Below are positions 14,301 to 23,844 of a stretch of 64,000 nucleotides of DNA, piece after piece. The stretch lies in assembly GCF_001680005.1 (NCBI RefSeq), contig NC_033562.1, positions 558,001-622,000 of the forward strand, read 5' to 3'. The position numbers were made by a program, and so were the translations under genes. The notes under the pieces were generated by a model. It saw only the letters and a program-made list of their open reading frames with translations, ran no database searches and was not told the DNA's origin. Origin of the DNA: Plasmodium coatneyi (taxonomy: Eukaryota > Apicomplexa > Aconoidasida > Haemosporida > Plasmodiidae). The first letter of the stretch is position 1. Each line of letters starts with the position of its first letter.

Positions 14301-14511
14301 CTTTGATGAGTCGGATCAGATTTATGAGAAACTGGTCGATGTCTTTACGAGGAAGTTACCTCCTTGTATTCATTCGAAGATTGAAAACTCTCCCTTCGCA
14401 GACATAATTCGGCTTTGCTTAAACTACGACCCGAATTTGCGCCCCACGGCATCCGAAATTGTTCAACTGCTTAACCAACCGGACGAGTACCTCCTGTTGA
14501 AGAGGGCCTAG
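5365..14511 (+). CDS. giant serine/threonine-type protein kinase with C-terminal TKL-like domain
   Basis: The single exon encodes 3048 residues. The first 2700 are largely low-complexity (Asn, Ser, Gly, His), with an acidic patch at about 45-75, a cluster of four DPF motifs at 773-795 and a Met-Tyr-Pro repeat at about 2555-2582. The kinase domain fills about 2750-3040. It has a glycine loop EEGSFGVV, the ATP-binding lysine in VAVKV (about K2778), HRDIKPEN (catalytic Asp about 2885), DFG (about 2903) and APPE (about 2926), so the catalytic set is complete. Its form resembles tyrosine kinase-like or other divergent kinases; the substrate is unknown. A second ATG lies 45 bases downstream; I kept the first because the frame opens with it. 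The gene converges on the pseudokinase gene to its right. P. falciparum has two neighbouring putative kinase genes in the matching place (recalled). Confidence 0.93.
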   Translation: MVPPLVVETKNDFRKMNKASSATYLEDCLLRGLERENLQKVHAELAEEEQYDQEELEETLEEQQPEEDDDIEEDEESGTSLNIAHSNSANGDRYSRNDFIGGNLPTRGANSNEYVLNYLNTYINKNIRNGKTLENINQPNLLTSQSTDNMISGNPTNVTITDSNKQCMKNFFKDRDKGNPLYDAQTAANLHYMLIPNENERKENVNWNERISNFIHTELQNGFVDDRVYASNRSNLMNGANCSDQRMKNPHDWEKATSVLDEDVGNIFVNKFHPGETGISTGGVPHPSSVRNVQSDLVHVGKYDGERGYDGRTNRQHVSTNCTGADGVSNYHVNNPRLGTPHVSNETTNRNGFTNEPNPNNARECENHKLSPRGSENVSPSKRPIECDKSQGMFHNSVGEKYAKWEVPNMKEEDPIILTDSEKMNCANRKGKAGELPEVISHSSHWMRGQEKENYRSFLYVINKKMEMLSKDRNVIAVENMYKPGLQPVNASHKHNNPLCVGNTDKGAEKVNSREREEDPIDNVGSSTVNPNCYTGFVHNEPNESYKKANLKTVQSERQYVAQQCYDERATLGDAPGLYSRRGSLTQGGAHPSGLLDSHGRNISTDYNPMRDLEMLGGQGSSSSDNFPCSGDPVNNLSNYCDDDPPEVGKLNGVNFSNHVDRLSVQLNFIEEGLVGYQKEGGPSSFPFVQKEKSATNPHGDNYGDHLDHGEQSDHADMTESQCENYASEKGVGAVTSAGEEEDSRTNRNSAGGNENCSSSRKSSHPHSYNNSDPFNVDAFAGDPFGNDPFAGDPFFNDHQFGKDGSCLNQIGTYSEHNEYYPNVEDNENDKEGSENTTDNVNNNATLNDDYVFPSSGKNHHDIEGGVASGSNQAHFKNGSYLFTGSSSSNNNCVSEKEMRKGGNTFSSSASGSVPPHHEDFICEHLSSDHVETVNGSESICQLHHGSDISDGGGRQSKASHDSGNDSNNGCSQDGSTTGVEGNRRLFSNVHHGRAPNFTQKKNINDGHANEEDVLHSAATSSHFSFNSCVIHVKGDNTPRNESHPVENRFVSEDQAAVPISAGADSPCMEDEFSRASQKNERAITLTDVGADMASSDRSVECTRGESETDGKNEHAEVLSRVQEEVCPNHVREEVSNKEQHTFGRNSNRMQKHNHVEVNLTHEGYPHMDKNFHKNGIAISTNNMITHGSSMTSSEEWMHLNGQYHQVDHLNVAKANRIGSPQSANTSSGRNAHNSLAGSVSSLNSVNAKKGSYVPANHSRDYCGLGSISSSINRASGFGDGPTSSNHDLLQGLHSDTVMQHPMRDRNTNEGTVGQPYDWNNERTTSYAPASFYRNNNETKNFLTNFFDAVESGTLNQRGYEHEVDDLHFSRNGYQKQSEVKNHKERIPPTIDRPTHSGSNSNHVRNENTIDVFSSANQFAGVKSLGTMDILSGGISNACSGGANNVNHFMNKNDGGDVHQKVAIPMTGPTSKNVNMAENHLPHKNVPLMQSTRNSNLAHSVVNYNPSKLLINKHIHANNKCMNGKVKITNNGNSGPHSSNNNMGNLWGDYRPGGGPANVGSPNLTQVDNENRKYLPALGNNSGGGILPTPHRKENNNPPTDGKAKGKMAIPALITTGGKASLLNNPMEECSNLVMSTHGGITHTAVSGANNCTSTTPNEHNLSVPFNKVGLGGVPFYITESKNIRGSNCPNGGNLNKLERKDSFSSNGDASGSSTMVESRQVNQQFSEQEQNSNGMNGVIIPGTAAYERGNNVVAPIQSVPSGGGGILCTPSTNGGAITSSQVMSNHKMNSFLMNDNLSNIMLSQNFNSFFNSARTNIQGVGGSSTPYGSVGADNPNGNNSSAQNIIPPKKNELMFSGMKSNLGEGKRNNICETVSTYCKENSNDASKIGENLLFQGGASTGGVPNERVKDQTSHQLVHPKMTDPNSNNLAIYIGNHKMRKYVKVNKMEESHVNHSFVSGGRFNEYSKHIVEEHFQGDTNHNSNEQNVGESFSGRNPRIPHYAEGSTNSGFLNGGVSSAILSGGNGMGNQNGPTTTQFRKSFVPNKNAYMKASNGELWETAATRDYNGPLQSGFDGKGDPVPSVATASMGGAQLIRNHPINQNIRCSEQRIEDQMGHYLHRAELAAVNVDPERMCKEEDNSTIKAQERKYPMQAEVLTKRMGSLGQEYTVSSSTNSGSSNNGSSNYSGGGGTYSAGGNYTVGGNKVAPQSSLNNADMKNVMMTMIQNPMNCNAGVVGNHVRKGAPVVGAANPIGPTPCHMAQNPRNINNDNSVPNDLLLKGKNFEELICSKGYVQSRYPQHHAYNNVNTKMASPLQGAPNPQQYGVHGGMHSGLHGNVYNVPLSIPPCAGVPAKSNDDLRMGGEKGNLKAPLSNVNMRNPMNRDIAMCNSVGGICYNRNNNVVTPMIGAGSTNNNIPGRSIESYNNMMSSDQAGNLMQQQHMLDACAKNRNILNNNLKMDVSKNCAKVRSAHQQNGYAHLVVQPNGDMRKGGQQPHPLAVSLGMGGLQTALPTPAVGMAPGAMILHNQNGALNEYAQHYYEQQQQSLQVMHSHHQMYPLQQMYPLHQLYPIQQMYPHHLMFPSCETPHGQQYGKYLSNSSDLAIKKKEYENMFRLSKSQLLNLESEIKYLKSLAAYNIKPKDLYFETYEETAILPYDGGGIMNGDYCYYHSQQYPGGGVYSMDGGVLPVGGANQMCGIVNSVDNSIGNLCNVNGSIRGAATGSPMDQPPLGGKVKRERGKTKLYTNKFSSKFKYTVIEEGSFGVVYKGWYKGMHVAVKVPVDKMAKQDPYGLTKRSINEWKILSKCDHPNIIKLCGGIIHSYFDIWLVTKLVNGLDLHTIKNNMKKDDKVMSIDVSLKMCRQLANVINFLHTPIKNKKNVIIHRDIKPENLIIDNDWNIHLCDFGDSEECEDGIVTNVSGATWIYAPPELLTCHPLKQSSDYNFLDHTKLSYKWDIWSMGCVFQEMMNLPSPFQHYIITFDESDQIYEKLVDVFTRKLPPCIHSKIENSPFADIIRLCLNYDPNLRPTASEIVQLLNQPDEYLLLKRA

Positions 14512-14582
14512 CTGGATGGCTAAGCAACTGAAAACGGGTTGCCACCCAAAGGGGGGTTTTGAGTGAGAGAGAGGACCTGCGG

Positions 14583-14613
<31 letters not shown>

Positions 14614-14935
14614 CTTTTTCTTGTTTTATTCACCACACATCGGACATGTTCACTTTGTGCGTCATCTTTTATGCGTCTTTTCACGTCCATTTAAGAACAA
14701 CTTCATCACGAACACCTCCGCCAATTCAACCCACTCGAACAAGAAAAGAGCAGCCACCGTGTGCACCCATTTGGCACACACAGGAGTGAACAAAGTATCA
14801 TTCGTTTGAGTTAAAAAGAAAAGTTTCGTTTGTTTTTACGCCAAACTGGGTTGTGCTAAGCTTTTACAATAGGTGTGTTCGAAAGTTACTTGTTAGCATA
14901 TCCACTGTTAATATGTGTCGCCACGATCGGCTACG
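14512..14935. other. convergent intergenic region with poly-T tract
   Basis: These 424 bases separate the stop codons of two genes transcribed towards each other. A run of about 27 T lies near 14587-14613. No gene is seen. The 3' ends of both transcripts presumably lie here. Confidence 0.6.
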
Positions 14936-17900
14936 TTATCTAAGCCGACCGACCAGACGCCCAAAGTGCCTGCACAGGTACTCCGAATCGGGTCTACAAG
15001 TGGGTTCCGGGTTAAGGCACTGGCGCATGACCAGTAAGACGTTACTCACTACGAAGTGGAACAGCTTCCTGTTAGGAAACTTCCCACGCAATTTGTTCAC
15101 ATCGATGTAGATGTATTTCTGCTTAAAGCAAGTGGACAACCGAAAGAAGGATGGCATGTAGTCACTCACAAATGGCAATCCCCCAAACAGAACTTCATAT
15201 ATAACGACGCCAAATGAGTATATGTCACACTTGTCTGTGCACTCTTCTTCTCTTAATACCTCTGGAGCGGCATAGGGGTCATCGCAACGGACCTTTCTTT
15301 TGTCAAACTTTTTCGCTTGGAAGAGTAGCAAAGGAGAGGTCATCATGGTGTTTATATTTTTGGCTTCATTCATGCAGGTTATGTATGGTAAAGGCAAATT
15401 CATTTTTTCTCCCTCCAGGTGGTTACGTCTGATATGTTTGCTTCGTCCCTGTGTGATACAGACACCACCTGCGTGGCTGTTTCGGCTTTGACCTTTCTTG
15501 GCGTCTCCCCAACGGGACCACCCATAGGAGCGTTTGTTAGATACGTTAAGGTGTTTTTCCCCCGATGCATTAACCTTATAATCGTAGTAACACTCTATGG
15601 AGGCCTTCTCAAAGTTACACAGCTTGATGCTTCCGCCGTCTTCCGACACGAATATATTTTTGCTGCTTATATTTCCATGAACGACCCGTCTACTATGTAG
15701 GTAAAATAATGCAGACGCGATTTCGTAAAAGAGCTTAATAATATTTTCGTTTGTTAGTCCATTCGTAACCACCTCACCTTCGCACGTTTGTCCTTGCCCC
15801 TGACAAGAGGGACCTACGCCGTATATTGCATCGTGCAGGGACATCCCACTCAGGAACTCAAAAACCAAACCGAACTTTTCCTTCTTCCTACTTATAACGT
15901 TGCCTATGTATTTGATCACATTGGGGTGCCTCAAATTTGAGAGGACGAAATGCTCCTTCATGAATTCTGTTCTTCGTTGGATCCTTTCTATGAGGGTTGC
16001 CGGTCTGTCCTGTGCGTCTTGTTTTTCACTTTTCTCCTTTTGTTCGTTTCTTTCTACTTGTGCCCTTGGATGGGGATCCCCTCCTTTTAACCGCTTAAAC
16101 ATTTCGTGTGGCTCCAGGTTGACCAGGTTACTTCTTATGCTGGCCCAACCGTCCAAAATGCTTTCCCCTATGTTGCTAAGCTGCTGCTCATCGAAGAGGA
16201 ACTTTTGCGCTGCGGTAACGAGGGGATTACCCAAGTGGACCTGCACCCCTTCTTCAGTGCAATCATCACAGGGAGAAGCACCACGTGGGGAATCATCACC
16301 TGGTAAGCCATCCCGCTCATCATCTGACGTCCCTCTAGTCGACCGTTCCACTGTCCTATCCCTCCCCGAAAACATTTTCAACCTCACAGGTCCGTTTGCA
16401 TAGTAACACAGGTACGATGCCTTCCCAGCGTTGCGTCTCCCCAACCGGTTCAGCACAACCAACTCCGACTTGGGGATGGAGCTGAAGGTTACCAAAGCAT
16501 CCCCTCTTATGCTCCCCCAACTGACGAGCATTTGCAGGTACGTATTATGTAGACTGCTAAATGCGTTTACAAAATTGAGCAGAAAGTAGATGTACTCATT
16601 TTTATCCACCCCTAGCATCCTCAGTATTTTCCTATTAAGGGTGAAAAAGTGGAAGCCATTCACGTGGTTGCACTTGAAGGCAGCTATGTACTTGTGCAAC
16701 CCGAACAAATGGAGAAAAACAAATATGTGGTAACTCCGCCACTGATAAATGCACTCGATTTTGTTTTTCTCGTTTTTGTATTTTAGGTAGCTCAGCAGAC
16801 GTGTGACGGTTGGCGGTGTTTTGGTCGTTAATGGCGCTTTCCTCCTTTGCCTTTTCATCTGTCTCTGCATCCGTGCCATTTCCTTTCTCGGCCCCGCAAT
16901 GGCTTTTCCGCGGAGCGTGTTCCTATAAAGTGCCGCCTTGCTTGATATACACTGTGTCGAATCTCTGCTTCCCCACTGGGCATCCCTACACTCTGCAGTA
17001 GATTCACTAGGTCCATTCGATAAGGAACCTTCTCCTTTGGGCCCATCACAGCCCAGCTTAGAACATCCACCCACAAGTAGCTTATACAATTTTAATTTTC
17101 TTCTTTTCCCCTGTCTCTTCTGTGTTATTATCCTCTTTTGGCTCTCACCCCCGTTTGAATGGAAAACTGAACGAATCGGCGTGGTTACTTTTCTCTTCAC
17201 TTTAAAGTGCTGTTCTGGGGAGGAGGCACTGGAGGGAGTCACGTCCGGGCAGAACTCACTTTCCGAGTCGGATTTATTAAAGAGGTGCGTCAATTTAAGG
17301 TGGGGAGGACACTTGAAAGAATCATTTGTGTTATACAAATAGTTTGCACTTCCTACTGAGGCTTCCACAAAGGGAGGGCATCTTTCCTCATTACCTTTAT
17401 GATGCCTTGTTGAATCTTTTGCTGCCTCCCTGGTGGGGGAATCCCCCCGTGGATCCATATCCTCATGAAATGGAAAAAAATTACAACCACTGCGTTGGTT
17501 AGTCTCCCCCTTGGGGGGGGAATTCCAAACTGAGTCATCCGTGCTGTAGACACTACCGTCAGGTTGTCCCTCCTCCCCCACTCCTTTAGCCCCTTTGCTA
17601 ATTAGCCCCTTCAGAAAATTTATCCTCGATTCATAATTTACGTAGCTTAAGAAGCCCCCACTGGGACTGCCCTTTCCGCGTTCATTTCTCACCCCATTTT
17701 CGGTTCCATTCGCAAAAAATTGAACAAAAGATTTGTCTACGCCAAACAGGTGGTCAAAAATTTGCTTGCGCACCAAACGTGAGATGGTATTGTCTGTGTA
17801 CAAAGGAAAAAAGGCACTTAAATTTTCCTTCAAAAAAAGCTTATCCTTTTTGTAGTAGTGAAGATATATGTCCATATGTTTGGTAATTTTTATTTTGCAT

Positions 17901-18860
17901 TTTTTCCTGTTCGATTGGAATAAACAAAAGTTGTAACTGTTTTTTTTTTTTAATATTCCCACTCCATTTATCAGTCCAAATTTGTACGTCCCAAGGAAGA
18001 GCTGCTCATTTGTGTAGGTGCATCCAAATCCGTGGGAAATGTTGTTCAGCCATTCGCCTGCACGGTTGGGAAGTTTATTTATTTATTTATTATTTTTTTT
18101 TTTTTTTTATTATTTTTTCCCAGTGAGCAGGAGAGGCGAAGAGTTGCTGCGCAGAAATGGCGGCGCTACAAAATGTGGACCTAAAACGAACTCACCAGAG
18201 TAGACAATTCCCTGCGGGTTATACAACGTCCCGTAGCCGCTTTTCGCGTTTTCGATCCATTCGCTGCATGGGAAGGGGGGTGAAAGATGATCCACTTGGT
18301 GACTACAAGTGTGGAGCAGGTAAGTGAAGGGGTTCCGCTCCTACAGTAAATCACACACAATTGGCTGCACATAAGCTACACGCTACACATATATTTTATT
18401 ATCTGTTCCCCTCTGGGTGAACTCCATACAGTTTCCACGCTCCGCCACCCCCGAGGACTTACCCCTCATAGACGCTCCCAATTTCCTTGTAGATGTAGTA
18501 GCCATAGCCGTGTCGCTTCTTATTCTTCGTCGTGCCGATGTAGACATCCCCATTTTGATATTCTAACTTTGGGTGGAAAAAAAAAAAAAAAAAAAAAGTG
18601 ATCAGAATGTAGCCAAATGGGACAAATGGTTAGTAACATATTTGTAGCAGTGTGAAGGTAAAGATGAGCCACAAACAGGCGCACACGCAGAAGCAGTTAA
18701 AATAGCAGCATTATTTACTACACTGCGAATCGTGTCACTCTTGTGAACTTACAATTTCGTCAAAGGGCTGGTGGGATAGTATGTCCCGCACGTGGGTGTA
18801 AACAAAGTCGTCCCGGTTTTTACACTTGCTCAGGTAGTCTTCCCTTCGAATTCTTTGCAT
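14936..18860 (-). CDS. MORN-repeat, SAM-like, TKL-type pseudokinase (5 exons)
   Basis: Exons inferred from frame and splice sites are 18860-18753, 18566-18463, 18263-18196 and 18057-14936, and all phases agree; the large ORF alone would miss the N terminus. (That is four coding exons and three introns.) The product is 1133 residues. Residues about 37-115 hold MORN repeats (for example VYEGEWIENAKSGYGTLY and a second copy across the exon 3/4 join). Residues about 525-589 look like a SAM domain. The kinase fold occupies about 625-1133. The beta-3 lysine survives (VRLKMF, about 651), but the HRD motif is HGN (about 885) and DFG is NFE (about 907), so phosphotransfer is unlikely. The APE-like motif APEVL and the DIYSFGVV helix are present, giving a TKL character. 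MORN repeats usually bind membranes or lipids, so a scaffold role at the parasite periphery is an inference. Confidence 0.85.
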
Positions 18861-20484
18861 GGTGCCTCTCGTCCCCAAAAAACAGGACTACCACATAAAC
18901 GTTTGCAGAGTCAACCGGGGGAGCTGCACAGAGGGGATGCATCCGTTTTTTTTTCTTCCCTTCCCTTTCATTTCATTTCTTTCCTTTTATTTTTTTTCTG
19001 CTAACACAAAACGTTCCATATGAAGAAGGCGGATTTAAAAATATGGCCCCATGTCACCTTCCGCCAAACGGTCTGATCCACGTATACGGTTGAAGGGGGT
19101 AGAGAAACGGCGTCAACTGTCCCTTCGGGAGTTTTTCCAAAGTGGAACTGTCCCAATTTTGCTACCGAACTATCGCTCCTCTTATTGGCGCCTTGTGCAT
19201 TTAAAAAAAAAAAAAAAAAAAAAACAGCACAGCGCAACGCACAACAGCAGTGCATAGCAATGGGAGGTTTATACGTATAACACGGATACGGTTTGCGCCG
19301 CTGCTCATTTTTTACACAACATACACCTGCAACATTGTGGATTGGCTATCCCTTTGGAAGGGGGGTGAATGACTGCCCCATTTTTTTCACCACCTCACCT
19401 GAGGTTGAAGTCGCGCCATGGAGAATTCACCCATGTCGCACGAATGCACAAAAAGGAGCCGCTCCCCCTTCGCATTAAGATATTGGGGCATGCACTCGTT
19501 TTTTTATTGGCCAAACGATACATGTAGAGTTGCATTTGCGGAAATTTACCGGGGCCAAGAAGGGGGATGCTAACCCACTATTCCAGTGTGAGAAGTTCAC
19601 GCAAACATTGCAGAAGTGTGGGAGTAAAACAAAGTGAAAAAGTAGAAGCGAAATTCACTCATCTCTTTTCTGTTCACGCATGTGCGACAGATGATCGTTG
19701 TATATCCGCTGTGCAGTGCAGCAGTAGGGTATGGGAGGCGGACCACTGCCGCCTTTTTTCCCCACTTTCCAGGAGGCAATAATTGTCATGCCATAAAAAA
19801 AGCAAACAAAGAGGAACTATAAGTCACTCCGCCCTGGAAGCACAACGGCGGCATCGACAAAAGCGCTACTGCCCTTGCTGTGCTCTCTCCACAACTGGCC
19901 AAGGGGGGTAGACAAAAGAAGAGATTTGCATTTTCCTCACATGTTCCTTTTTTTTTTCCTCCATGGTGTGCAGAATAAAAGTTTCTTAAAACGGAAAGGA
20001 AACTTAACTAATTTGTGCTCGTCGCTATAAAGGTAAACTCTACATCGTAATCAAAACGTTTGAAAAAGAGAGAAAAAAAAAAATTCGGATGGGAATGGGC
20101 GGCGTAAAAATGAAGGAACAGATAAGAAGGTAAAAAATTAAGGAAAAAATGAAAAAAAAAAAAAATTATCAAAACAAAAAATACTCGGTAAAAAAAAAAA
20201 GAACACACTAAAAATTTCCCTTTTTATTTTTATTATTTTTTTTTCTTTTTTGGTTTGGTAAAAAAAAAAAATTCTCTTTTAAAAAACGTGAAGATATACA
20301 TGTGGCAGGCATCTCATCTCGCATGCACAGGGATGTATTTTTGTCTGTAATCATGACATAAGCGGAACTGGCGCACATTCAGTTTACATGTTCGTTCTGT
20401 GTGTGCGGGTAGGACATAACTTGTTGGCCCCACTTTCCTTTGCGCTTCCATTTGTTGCTTTTTCTATTCACGCGCAACGACCCT
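18861..20484. other. intergenic region, upstream of pseudokinase and downstream of PV5
   Basis: These 1.6 kb contain the promoter side of the minus-strand pseudokinase gene and the 3' flank of PV5. Poly-A runs lie at about 19200-19224 and in the A-rich block 20060-20270. No frame has a recognisable domain and I see no RNA gene. Confidence 0.55.
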
Positions 20485-21359
20485 TTAGTCGCAGAAGGTC
20501 TGATCGGTCTGGATGATAAATGGCCAGCTGAGGAGGGATGGTTCATATCCAGCCAAGTAGAGGGAGTTCAACAATTTGTTGTAGGTTTCGAGGAGGACGG
20601 TTCTGTATTTAGACATGATGATCATGGGTTCAGTGGATTTCTGTCCAGCGATGATAATGTGTTCGTATTCATTTTGTTCATTGGCTTCAGCATATATAAT
20701 GTTTACATTATTGTTGAGTAGGATTTGTTGGTTTCCTTCAACTAAGTAGATGCTGGCGTTGAATTCTTCAACGGTGGTGGTGTTCTCATCAATTGGTTTG
20801 TTTAAAATTAACTTGAAGGTCATTTCGGATTTCTGCTCTCCGAAGAGGTAGTTTCTGTCACAAGAGAAGTTTACCAAAATGTAAGCTATGTTGCCATCTC
20901 TTTTGAGGCCTGAGAAATCATACTTGGTGCATCTGCACAATAATCCTGGGAATATTTTGTCGGAAGCGTTTGTTGAAATTTCATAAAAGGTTCCTTGCAG
21001 TTGCTTCAAGTCGATGTTTTTCGTAATCACATGAACGATTCCATCCTACGAGGGGGGGAGGAAAGGACAAAACAAACAACGTTGTAAAAGTCAATTCAGT
21101 AGAAAAGGTACAATATGGCAAAGAGCAATTCCTTCCACTCGGTTGCCAACAGGATGATAGTATAAAAGGGTTCAACATGTATAGGGAAAGTATTCCTGCA
21201 TAAGCGGACTTCAAACCCCATTAGGGCGAACCGAACAGCCTCATTTTTTTTCTATATCCCTATCGCTCTTTCCTTTCGCCTTACATTCTTGGGGGGATCC
21301 GATGCCCTCACGGAGGAATACAACAAGAACATAAAAAAGAAAAAAACTTTGGCAATCAT
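20485..21359 (-). CDS. PV5: PV5-type lipocalin of the parasitophorous vacuole
   Basis: Two exons: 21359-21285 (25 codons) and 21045-20485. The join is phase 0, with donor GTAAGG and acceptor TAG. The product is 211 residues. Exon 1 encodes a clear signal peptide (MIAKVFFFFMFLLYSSVRAS). Exon 2 begins the lipocalin fold; GTFYEI at about 43-48 is the family's G-x-W-Y motif with Phe in place of Trp, and several cysteines follow (LLCRC, NFSC, TFCD). In P. falciparum and P. berghei the orthologue PV5 is secreted to the vacuole and digestive vacuole and is needed for orderly haemozoin crystal growth (established knowledge). Identification rests on the lipocalin signature, size, signal peptide and position next to UPF2. 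Its flanks are very AT-rich, as expected of a strongly expressed gene. Confidence 0.85.
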
Positions 21360-23844
21360 TTTTCACAAAATTGTAAAGGTATTGAAAAATTGGTTTCCTT
21401 TTATCGGAATTTAGGGGTCCTAGGGGAAAAAGGGAAGGTTTTAAAAAATTAAATCTACTAGTAATAATGGGCAAACAAAGAAGCCTCTTCTGCAGCGTTA
21501 GCCAAATTAATAAAATTAAATTCAAACTAAATAAAATAAAATAAATAAATTTACTAAATTGATTAAATTAATAATTGTGAACAGGGAAAGGGGAATTTTT
21601 AAAATTTGGTTTAAAAAAAAAGAAAAAATATATTAACTTTGTAAAATATTTAAAAAAAAAAAAAACGAGATCTCTTTTTGTAGAAAAAAACGCAGAAAGT
21701 GGGTGGGAGAGGGGTCGACAAAATATACAACGTGGTAAAAAAAAAAAATAAAAACGCATAACGAAAAATATTTTAAACTCAGTAAAATTGCATACAATAA
21801 TTAAAAAAAAGCAAATGCTGCAAATAAATGCTCTAATGTACAGGTACAAATGGCAGTGCGGGTCGGGTCCAGAATGTACCAAGCCCACGATGCGCCACGC
21901 TGTTGTAGGTGCTTCGTCTACAATGTTCTCTTCATATAACATTTAACATTATTTTTGTTTTTGCATTTGCGCGCGCACCTTTTTTGGAAAGAGGAAAAAA
22001 AACCTATTGTAGGGGCCTAGCGAGGGGGTATTTCACACAAAAGGAGAGTTAAGTGGAAGAGGAAAAATCAGCAGGGTGATTTGGCAAATCGAAAAAGAAC
22101 AAATGAACAATCTGTCGGGTAACAATTTCGCGGAGTTTCAAAGCTTCACAAAAATGACAAAGGGGAAAAAAAAAATAATAAATGGAAGGGACAGAAAATA
22201 TATTATATTTATTTATATATTTTTTTAAATTTAATTAATGAGAAATGAAAAGATCCATGTTGAACAGAGTGAAACTTATCCTCGATATGCCTCTGCGGGG
22301 GGAACATATGTATGTAAATCATACAATAAAATGACGCCACTGTAGGGGCTTTTTTTTTTTTTTTAATTTCTACATTTTTATGGGCAGTGTTTGTGCTTAG
22401 AGCACTATGCAGACCAATATACTATTTATACTATTGCCCCTGAGCGTCATGACCTTGGCAGGCGGTTCTGTTGCTGGGGAGATGTTTAGGGGGGGTGGCT
22501 CTTATAAATCGTGAAACGCGCAGCATGGTTTGACCGGGTTTAATCCTTCCCCTTTTCCCATTTTTTTGCCCTTTTTGCCCGCCAGACCTTGCCCCCACGA
22601 TGCCGTAAAATCGTCAACATAACGTCATTTTTGCTGCCCTTGCAGAGACAATATTTTTTCTGCTTTTATTGCTTTTTTTTTTCTTTCTTTTTTGTCGCAG
22701 TGACCAATTTAACACAATTGCATGCGCTGGAGGAAAAAAAAAGATCTATTTTAATTCATATCATAAATTATATGTATGCGTAGGGGAAAAGAGGGGATGC
22801 AAGAAAAAAAAATGTATGATCGGCGAAAGTTCCCCCTTTGAAGTTGAATGTATACAGCTCTTCACACCCAACACTCCATTAATTCACTCACATGTATCGA
22901 AGCCAATTAAGCAAATTCACCAAATCACGAACAACTCCTCGAGCGCGGCGTTGCATGCATTTCCAGTTCACACAGCGTAGCATTTGTTGTTTTTTTTTTC
23001 CCCCCCTTTTTATGCGTATCTTTTGATCATGCACAACGGCTGCAAGGGGCACCATTTTGGAAGGTAATATTTCGCAAAATGAAACATTTTTTATTTCTGC
23101 TAAGCCTTTTGGATTTCCTCCTTGCACCGCTTCTGTTTGTAATGAGTATTTATTTTTAATTCACCACGGTGTTGCTCCACACCCGTTGTTCGTCACAGTT
23201 TTGTTCGTTCCACCGGACGCGACATTTTTTATGTCAGTAGTCAGTAGTGTGTTCCTTGTGACATGTGGGTTTCTCCTGCGCTGCAATTTATTGCATTCGA
23301 ATTGCCGAAAAAAAAAAAAAAAAAATTATTACCTGTTCAGAAAAAAAAAGAAAAAATTACCCTTTTTAACTATTTCTTAGCCATTTTAAAGCTAGCTGGA
23401 AAAAAAAAAAAAAAAAAAAAAAAACGTAGGATGGCTAGCCAAATGGGCAAACATAAAAACAAGTGAACAAACACGTATGGAATCGCAAATGCCAAGTAAA
23501 CAGGGTTGCACATTCGACTATGTGTGACAGGGAATACGTGTAAAAAGGTGTCCGACTGCACGTCTCGCGGGGGATGGCACAACCCTTCGGATCCGATAAC
23601 CACCACTGTCGTAATATTATTTTCCTTTCTGCAAAATTCGGAGTACTTTTATGGCTCTCCACAAAGTGGTACGTGAATTAAATGTACAGTTGGAACAAAA
23701 AATATATATATATAGGTAGAATAACCTTTGCACATATGAAAGGTATACGAATTGCAGGGGAGGGGGACATTTCCGGGACTTTGATATTGGGTGTGCTGCT
23801 TACATACCTCTCGTCGCGTTTATGCCGTTGTTCGCCTCCACCCT
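21360..23844. other. intergenic region upstream of PV5, downstream of UPF2
   Basis: About 2.5 kb. The half next to PV5 (21430-22380) is the most AT-rich part, with A-runs and blocks such as AAATAAAATAAAAT at about 21530. It should carry the PV5 promoter and leader. Poly-A runs at 23309-23325 and 23401-23424 lie nearer to the UPF2 stop. No convincing gene was found on either strand. Confidence 0.55.
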
